A stretch of 64,000 nt of DNA from SICU01 sp964408235 (GTDB lineage Archaea > Nanobdellota > Nanobdellia > Pacearchaeales > GW2011-AR1): positions 62,001 to 126,000 of the forward strand of contig CAYOYN010000001.1 in the NCBI GenBank assembly GCA_964408235.1. Direction: 5' to 3'. The translations under genes were made by a program, and so were the position numbers. The number at the start of each line of letters is the position of its first letter. Position 1 is the first letter of the stretch. Positions 59,073 through 64,000 of the stretch are shown here, piece after piece. The notes under the pieces are model-generated. The model was not told the DNA's origin, made no database searches, and was given only the letters and a program-made list of their open reading frames with translations.

Positions 59073-60202
59073 GATACTAGTCCTCCATTAAACGCTTTTT
59101 GCATTAATGAATTGAACATTTCCCCAATATAATCTTTGTTCTTTAGTTGTTTTTCTTTCATTTTTTCAACATGTTCAATAATTGCAGCAAATTTATTTTG
59201 AAGTTCTATTGGAGGAAGAGGTATTTTTAGAGCCTTTATCTGTTTCAAATAAAGACCTCTAACTGTTGCAGTATTGGTTCCTCCAATCATATAAGAAGTC
59301 ATATTTGGTAAAGAAAGCATAGACTCGACAAATCTAGGGTTTACCTTTGTTTTATTTAATTTGAGTAAAGCCACACTTCTAGCAAATACAAATTTATCTT
59401 TTACATCAATTCTTTTTACTCTTCCAATTGTTCCAACACAAGTAATCAATATATCATTAAATTCTGGTAGACATCTACGTGTTATTGAACTATAAGTTTC
59501 CTCAGTAACGAATGAGTTAACCTCGAGATTTATTGAATTATTAATGTCTTTAGCAGAAATGTAGGGGATGCCTTCATCAACTAGATTCGGAGTTGAATGT
59601 TCACCATCAGTTACCTTATTACAAATTTCTTCTACTGTACTGACTCTCCATTTTTTTTTATTGTGTAATGGATCTCCAAACATCTCATAAAACATACTCT
59701 TCTGATATTCATGTGTAAATTTATCTGCCATTTCTCTTTTTTGTTTTAAGGCTTCAGCTTTTTCGAGAATTGCGACTATTTTATTTTGGGTTTCGATAGG
59801 GGGAAGTAAAATACTAAGGTCCTTTAGAAATTTGTAATGCCTACTATATCCGGCCGAAGGTATGTCTGCCTTTCTCAGAGCATAGTAAAAATACTTACAA
59901 TGAATATTATCCTTAGGAACTAATATTTTAACTCCATCCGCTCCAATTGCAAATGGAAAATCAACAAATTTTAGAATTCTAGTGTGATCTCCAAATACTA
60001 CGACTGGAAGTTTGCCTGAGTAGACTTTAGAATTATCATTGGTGTATCCGGCAATAAAATTTTCTCCTTGATCAATGATAGGATATTCACCATTATCTAG
60101 AAATTCACTTTGCGGAATTTTTAATTTATTTTCAGACGCTTCTCCTTCTAAACAATCTAAAAAATCTTCTTTCTTCCAGCTAAGTTCTTTTTCAGTTTTC
60201 AT
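59069..60202 (-). CDS. hsdS: Type I restriction-modification specificity subunit (HsdS)
   Basis: The 377-residue HsdS has two target-recognition domains (about 1-140 and 185-320), each followed by a helical spacer beginning LPPIETQNKIVAILEKAEAL and LPPIELQNKFAAIIEHVEKM. Together they would recognise a bipartite DNA site. The near-repeat of the two halves is the usual HsdS symmetry. The start overlaps the previous gene by 11 nt and the stop overlaps the next (ATGA). Confidence 0.93.
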   Translation of the reverse strand: MKTEKELSWKKEDFLDCLEGEASENKLKIPQSEFLDNGEYPIIDQGENFIAGYTNDNSKVYSGKLPVVVFGDHTRILKFVDFPFAIGADGVKILVPKDNIHCKYFYYALRKADIPSAGYSRHYKFLKDLSILLPPIETQNKIVAILEKAEALKQKREMADKFTHEYQKSMFYEMFGDPLHNKKKWRVSTVEEICNKVTDGEHSTPNLVDEGIPYISAKDINNSINLEVNSFVTEETYSSITRRCLPEFNDILITCVGTIGRVKRIDVKDKFVFARSVALLKLNKTKVNPRFVESMLSLPNMTSYMIGGTNTATVRGLYLKQIKALKIPLPPIELQNKFAAIIEHVEKMKEKQLKNKDYIGEMFNSLMQKAFNGGLVS

Positions 60203-61007
60203 TTGCCTTCACCATAAATAGTTGTTTGAACATCTCGAATATTTTATTATTAAGACCTTCAGATAAATTCAGTTTTTGATCATTAACGAGTTCTTCTTCA
60301 GCGAATCTTATTAGACTAAGGCCACTGATAGAAATTAATGCAAAACATCTGAACAAATGAGATTTTTCAGCAAATTCTTTTTCTAAATTATTCAATGCGA
60401 TACTAGGGTGATGATAAAGGGACATATCTCTAAAGAATCCATCCAGCTGAGATTTCTTAATGGAATTTCCTTTAAAGGTTAAAAAATATTTCTCGATAAA
60501 TTCTGGCAGATTATTTTCGTTTATATTGGGAAATAATTCGTGCCAAATTTTATGGATCTTTTCATGAGGATAGTTATCCTCTTTTAACTTAGAAAAATTA
60601 TTTTTTCCACTGCTTTCATCCATAATGTCCAAGAATTTTTGATAATCTAAATTCCCCATCTTCCCACCAACGAAACCTATAGAACATAAGAAATATTTTA
60701 TAGCGAGATCTTTTTTTTCATTTTCTCTCAGATGATTGTAATATACTATATCGGCTGATTGCTCAATAGTTACCCTTACCCATGGTTGCACCAATGGATT
60801 TTCAATATTCTCACTTAATGTTTTAAATAATTTCCAGAAGCCTTCAAAGAGATAGTAAAAAAATAAATCTGGCTCTGTTAAGATCTGTTCAACAGGCCTA
60901 TTTGAAAATTTATTGTTTCTCTCCTTTAAAATATTAGTAATCTTTTGGCCAGCCCTATAAATCTCGTTTAAGACTTCTTGTGATTTTTCAATTCTATCTC
61001 CCATCAT
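60192..61007 (-). CDS. Helical protein of unknown function (restriction operon)
   Basis: The 271-residue, mainly alpha-helical protein is not recognised with confidence; RVTIEQSADIVYYNHL resembles a pattern I associate with DUF5677/HEPN-like proteins. GGAGG (61013-61017) lies 5 nt before the ATG at 61007, which also makes an ATGA overlap with the SLATT-like gene, so I prefer it to the ATG at 61019. Its place between the membrane protein and hsdS suggests a linked function. Confidence 0.55.
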   Translation of the reverse strand: MMGDRIEKSQEVLNEIYRAGQKITNILKERNNKFSNRPVEQILTEPDLFFYYLFEGFWKLFKTLSENIENPLVQPWVRVTIEQSADIVYYNHLRENEKKDLAIKYFLCSIGFVGGKMGNLDYQKFLDIMDESSGKNNFSKLKEDNYPHEKIHKIWHELFPNINENNLPEFIEKYFLTFKGNSIKKSQLDGFFRDMSLYHHPSIALNNLEKEFAEKSHLFRCFALISISGLSLIRFAEEELVNDQKLNLSEGLNNKIFEMFKQLFMVKANEN

Positions 61008-61390
61008 TTCATCCTCCATTTTGTGTATCCATCTATGGGATAAGTTGCTAGTTTTTTATTTGCTATCTTGAATCTTTCTAGATTTGATGAAGTGTTGCCT
61101 TTATTTCTAAAGTCTTGCTCTAAGTTTTTGAAATCTGCCGCCAGTTCACGGTAGCCGTGTAGCTTCTCTATTTTCTCTTTAAAAACTAAAGGGAGGATAG
61201 TACAAATAAGAGCAAATGATCCCATAATGAATATTATCAAAGCGTTATTTATCCAATTCCCAAGAAGAATAATGCTTATAATTATTGATGCAAGAATCCA
61301 TAAAGTATAAAGTAGCGAATATCTATTAGCAATCATCTCCAAGGATTCCGATATATGCAGACACTTATTGCAATTTGTATTTTTACTCAT
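61004..61390 (-). CDS. SLATT-like two-TM membrane protein (candidate effector)
   Basis: The 128-residue protein has two adjacent transmembrane segments (about 27-45 and 50-69) flanked by helices: an N-terminal ISESLEMIANRYSLLYT and a C-terminal EKIEKLHGYRELAADFKNLEQDF. This layout matches the SLATT family of predicted pore-forming effectors that work with nucleotide-sensing proteins in defence systems. No SMODS or SLOG gene is visible here. Overlaps of 4 nt link it to both neighbours. Confidence 0.5.
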   Translation of the reverse strand: MSKNTNCNKCLHISESLEMIANRYSLLYTLWILASIIISIILLGNWINNALIIFIMGSFALICTILPLVFKEKIEKLHGYRELAADFKNLEQDFRNKGNTSSNLERFKIANKKLATYPIDGYTKWRMK

Positions 61391-61602
61391 CTTTTGTTAA
61401 TTGCCTCCCAAACTGAGACAATGATCATAAGAATGAATAACAATGCAAGAACTCCTCCAAGAGCACCAAATACACTAAATGCTTCAAAAAAATTAGAAAT
61501 GATCCCTGAGGAAAATATTAGCCCTATAAATATGAAAAATATTATAATTCCACCTATAGCTTGCACAACATTTTCAACATCACTTCTTCCTTTCTTGTTC
61601 AT
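61387..61602 (-). CDS. Small two-TM protein in the restriction operon
   Basis: The 71-residue protein has two transmembrane segments (about 15-33 and 45-64). Its MNKKGRSDVE start looks like a class III pilin leader (KKG, with Glu at position 5 after Gly), but the two-TM layout argues against a pilin. It is not recognised. ATGA overlaps lie on both sides. Confidence 0.55.
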   Translation of the reverse strand: MNKKGRSDVENVVQAIGGIIIFFIFIGLIFSSGIISNFFEAFSVFGALGGVLALLFILMIIVSVWEAINKR

Positions 61603-61787
61603 CTTCGACCTCCAAGACCAAGCAAAGTAGCAATTATTGCAATTACTATTAGAATTCCAATTATTATACCATAAAAGCCCATTGCTGAGCCGAAACCACT
61701 AATTATTTCTCCAAATGCTCCAGTTGATGCTATGAGCAGAACTACAACAATGCCAAAAGCTAATGCGATTATTGCTTTGAGTTTCAT
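61599..61787 (-). CDS. Small two-TM protein in the restriction operon
   Basis: The 62-residue protein has two transmembrane segments (about 5-25 and 33-57) joined by a Gly-rich turn (GFGSAMGFYG), ending GGRR. It is not recognised. ATGA overlaps on both sides tie its translation to the RHH regulator and the next small membrane protein. Confidence 0.55.
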   Translation of the reverse strand: MKLKAIIALAFGIVVVLLIASTGAFGEIISGFGSAMGFYGIIIGILIVIAIIATLLGLGGRR

Positions 61788-62152
61788 TCTACAAAGTCCC
61801 GAGGAACAGCCACGCTATCTCCCTTATGTTTGTGTATGAGTTGCTCGCGTTCTTTGAGCTTTAATTGGATCTCTTTCTGAAGTTGCTCTAGAAACTCAGA
61901 GTTTATATCTTCTGAAACAACTGCTTCCTTACCCATATCTGTTTTGACTTTCCAGGTGAATTTGTCCAGATCAGGAATATATTCAATGAGATTTCTACCA
62001 GCTACCTGAGATACATTGCCAGTCTCAAGCATCCCTTTAACAGAGTCCCTTACAAATGTAGATACATTGTCGTATCCAATATGGTTTGCGAATTTTTTAA
62101 TCGCTTCAAAGTCACCCGAGTCCCATCGAACAGCCACTACTTTATTAGTCAT
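61784..62152 (-). CDS. Ribbon-helix-helix regulator leading the restriction operon
   Basis: The 122-residue protein has an N-terminal ribbon-helix-helix DNA-binding domain (VVAVRWDSGDFEAIKKFANHIGYDNVSTFVRDSVKGML, split here as VVAVRWDSGDFEAIKKF then NVSTFVRDSVKGML, residues 4-41). A C-terminal region of strand and helix (about 55-105) may bind a partner. A 21-bp palindrome (62187-62207) lies just upstream of its TATA box, so it probably autoregulates. TTTATAAG-type TATA (62174-62181) is 25.5 nt before the ATG. Confidence 0.75.
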   Translation of the reverse strand: MTNKVVAVRWDSGDFEAIKKFANHIGYDNVSTFVRDSVKGMLETGNVSQVAGRNLIEYIPDLDKFTWKVKTDMGKEAVVSEDINSEFLEQLQKEIQLKLKEREQLIHKHKGDSVAVPRDFVE

Positions 62153-62173
62153 GCCAACTGGAGAAAATCGGAC

Positions 62174-62181
62174 TTTATAAG
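62174..62181 (-). promoter_or_regulatory. TATA box of the RHH/restriction operon
   Basis: CTTATAAAG on the minus strand is centred 25.5 nt before the RHH ATG, predicting a leaderless mRNA. The palindrome at 62187-62207 begins 6 nt upstream and overlaps the expected BRE. Confidence 0.65.
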
Positions 62182-62186
62182 CTTTA

Positions 62187-62207
62187 TTGTAATACGGCGT
62201 ATTACAA
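62187..62207. promoter_or_regulatory. 21-bp perfect palindrome, candidate RHH operator
   Basis: The half-sites TTGTAATACG and CGTATTACAA are separated by one base and are fully complementary. The site lies between the hsdR stop (62211) and the TATA box of the RHH operon. Its position suits a dimeric RHH repressor or activator that controls factor-B binding. Confidence 0.7.
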
Positions 62208-62210
62208 CTT

Positions 62211-64000
62211 TTATTGGATCCTTATACGTTCTACCTGCTTGATAATAGTATCAAGCTGTTCAGGAGTGAATTTCTCAAGAGGTCTTTCATCAGCTAAAGG
62301 ATAGGAAACAAGGTCCTTCTTATCAAGGTGTTTGTTTATAGCAAAGAAAGAAGCTAGAATTCTTAAAAACTGAATTTGGTCAGCATTGTACTCTTTATTC
62401 TTCACAATAATAAGCCCATCAAATTGTCTTCTGATTTCCTCTTCTGGGTTAGGCAAGTCATGGAGTTCTAAAATATTTCTTAGGAACATAACAAAGTCTT
62501 GATTTTTTTGAATGTTTTCCAGAGACCATTGAGAGTTAAGTTTAGAAAGATCTTGCGATATTTGTAAGAGTTCTTTCCAGGTAACTCCTTCTTTTGCCAT
62601 CTTAGAAACAAGAGGATTCTGCTTAAACTTTTCAAAGGCAGGATTTTCTTTGATCTCCATTTTTGACCGCTCAATATTTAATATAAAGTCTGGAGCATCT
62701 ACCTTGAGAATACGATTTCTCTCTTTTTCATAGAAGATCATTAATGGGGCTATCTCACGTATCAAGAAATCAATATCTTCAAAACTTATTTCTTCCCAGA
62801 AACTATCTTGCAAGACTTTTATGATCTGTTCTGATTTTCTCTTTACAGTTTCTAAGTTTGTTGCCCAGACACTTTCAACTCTTTTTTTAACAAAATCTTT
62901 TTCTTTATCTATGGCTTCAAGGTTACTTTCTTTAACGTATTTGAAGAGCTCTGTACAATGTAAAATAAACGTCTGAACTCTGCCATCTCCAAACTCAGAA
63001 AACTTTAACAGAGGAGCAACTTCATTCTTTAGTTCTTGTATATGTTCTTCTAAGTTATATTTCTTAGAAACTACTTTCTTAATCATCTCAGCTTTCGGTT
63101 TAACAATAAAAGACTTCTGGTCTATCTTTGATAATTCTCCGACTATTCGAGTTTCAATAATTTTTTTTTCTTCAGGACTTAATTTTTTCTTAAGAAGCTC
63201 CAACTCTTTTTCAAATATTTTTATCCTAACATCTTCTGTTAATTTCTTGTTATCGGAAGTTTCTAGTTTATGTTCTTTAACATTAGAATAATCTCCGAAC
63301 TTAAAATCGAATATTCTGAAGTCTTTCTTATCATGAACATCATCGAAAACAGGTAACCATTTAATTCCTTGAGGATTACTTATCGCAGATTGGTTTCTTG
63401 TTCCTCTACCAACCATTTGCCAAAATCTGATGTAAGAAAAAACAGGTGTAACAAATACAAGATTGCAAACTTCGGGAATATCAACACCAGTATCAAGAAC
63501 TCCAACCGAAAGAGCTATTCTGGGGCTGGATTCTTTTTGGAATCTTTCAACAGCATCCATATATCGATCATAACGAGAAACTATTACTTCTACGTCTTTT
63601 GCCTCAACATTGGGATATAATCGTTTGAAAGTGCCTCTTAAAGCTTCAGCATGCTTCACATTAATGCAGAAGAAAATAGTTTTACACGGCTTACCATCAT
63701 CAGACTTATAACATCGATTCATAAACTCAGTGACAATTAAAGAGTTAGTTTTCTCATCAGTAAAATGCTTAACGAATTTTGTTCCAGGAATCTCAAAGTG
63801 TTCTGGATCTTCATCTTGCTTAATCAAATTTGTCTTAAGTTCTTTATCTAAGTCCATTCCTCTAATTCCTAATCCAAGAACTTTTGTTTCGATAACCTGG
63901 GCATCATAAGGGACAAGAACAGCATCTTTAACTGCTTCGTCATAACTATATTCAACAGTAGGTTTTCCTCTTTCACATTCAAATAAATCATAAGTGTTTT
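62211..64000 (-). CDS. hsdR: Type I restriction enzyme R subunit (HsdR), partial
   Basis: The frame is open to the right edge of the window, so the N-terminal part (nuclease and first helicase domain) is missing. About 596 residues are visible. Upstream of an internal ATG at 63857 the frame reads YDLF, then PTVEYSYDEAVKDAVLVPY, then IETKVLG, an HsdR hallmark. The second RecA domain has FCINVKHAE, ALSVGVLDTGVDIPEV, and motif VI FWQMVGRGTR. A long helical region for HsdM/S contact makes up the rest. It is the ATP-driven translocase/nuclease of the system. Confidence 0.93.
   Translation of the reverse strand, partial: NTYDLFECERGKPTVEYSYDEAVKDAVLVPYDAQVIETKVLGLGIRGMDLDKELKTNLIKQDEDPEHFEIPGTKFVKHFTDEKTNSLIVTEFMNRCYKSDDGKPCKTIFFCINVKHAEALRGTFKRLYPNVEAKDVEVIVSRYDRYMDAVERFQKESSPRIALSVGVLDTGVDIPEVCNLVFVTPVFSYIRFWQMVGRGTRNQSAISNPQGIKWLPVFDDVHDKKDFRIFDFKFGDYSNVKEHKLETSDNKKLTEDVRIKIFEKELELLKKKLSPEEKKIIETRIVGELSKIDQKSFIVKPKAEMIKKVVSKKYNLEEHIQELKNEVAPLLKFSEFGDGRVQTFILHCTELFKYVKESNLEAIDKEKDFVKKRVESVWATNLETVKRKSEQIIKVLQDSFWEEISFEDIDFLIREIAPLMIFYEKERNRILKVDAPDFILNIERSKMEIKENPAFEKFKQNPLVSKMAKEGVTWKELLQISQDLSKLNSQWSLENIQKNQDFVMFLRNILELHDLPNPEEEIRRQFDGLIIVKNKEYNADQIQFLRILASFFAINKHLDKKDLVSYPLADERPLEKFTPEQLDTIIKQVERIRIQ

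Noticed and set aside
1..64000. CRISPR arrays, rRNA genes, RNase P or SRP RNA and insertion sequences.
   Set aside because: No regularly spaced repeats, transposase frames with terminal inverted repeats, or recognisable rRNA stretches were seen.

Overview
The window reads as chromosomal DNA of a small, AT-rich archaeon, most likely a DPANN-group member (Woesearchaeota/Pacearchaeota-like; this placement is inference). The evidence is archaeal RNA polymerase subunits H, B and A with archaeal NusA, ribosomal proteins eL33 (L35Ae) and uL16 (L10e), archaeal-type ThrRS and GluRS, class III signal-peptide pilins, TATA boxes 25-27 nt upstream of start codons, and many short lineage-specific proteins. 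Translation starts in two ways. Most first genes are leaderless, with the TATA centre about 26 nt before the ATG, while a minority carry a GAGG-type Shine-Dalgarno. Several starts given below are moved to internal ATGs because this spacing decides them.

Layout. 1-8.5 kb: DUF1801 and DUF2200 genes, then the minus-strand unit rpoH-rpoB-rpoA-nusA with a single fused rpoA, and tRNA-Lys(CTT) followed by a possible structured RNA. 8.5-15.3 kb: housekeeping and accessory genes (two GNAT paralogues, thioredoxin, FKBP isomerase, UPF0145, VOC, GIY-YIG, DEAD-box helicase, cold-shock protein, P-loop kinase, HAD). 15.3-26.4 kb: class II (B12-type) ribonucleotide reductase, a secreted SGNH hydrolase, an Fe-S PD-(D/E)XK nuclease, a tiny basic peptide gene, cysteine desulfurase, ExoIII, and a lemA-htpX cluster. 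26.4-37.7 kb: HAD phosphatase, a membrane receptor-like protein with a degenerate class III cyclase-like domain, ThrRS, a CYTH protein, three type IV pilin-like genes, and GluRS. 37.7-53 kb: a block of lineage-specific proteins (TIM barrel with coiled-coil insert, metallopeptidase, two related nucleotidyltransferases) plus PEP synthase, a DHH phosphoesterase, a PD-(D/E)XK protein and the ribosomal pair. 53-55.1 kb: small membrane and zinc-ribbon genes, tRNA-Val(TAC) and tRNA-Gly(GCC).

55.1-64 kb is an integrated island. A tyrosine recombinase lies just after the 3' end of tRNA-Gly. Facing it is a tightly coupled nine-gene minus-strand operon in which type I restriction-modification genes hsdS and hsdM are interleaved with four small membrane proteins (one SLATT-like), two alpha-helical proteins (one with a HEPN-like RN-x3-H motif) and a leading ribbon-helix-helix regulator. 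A 21-bp perfect palindrome sits at the operon promoter. hsdR lies upstream and runs off the window edge. This composite restriction-plus-membrane-effector operon is the best candidate here for an undescribed system. I infer, but cannot show, that the membrane proteins act as a back-up or abortive arm tied to the restriction complex.
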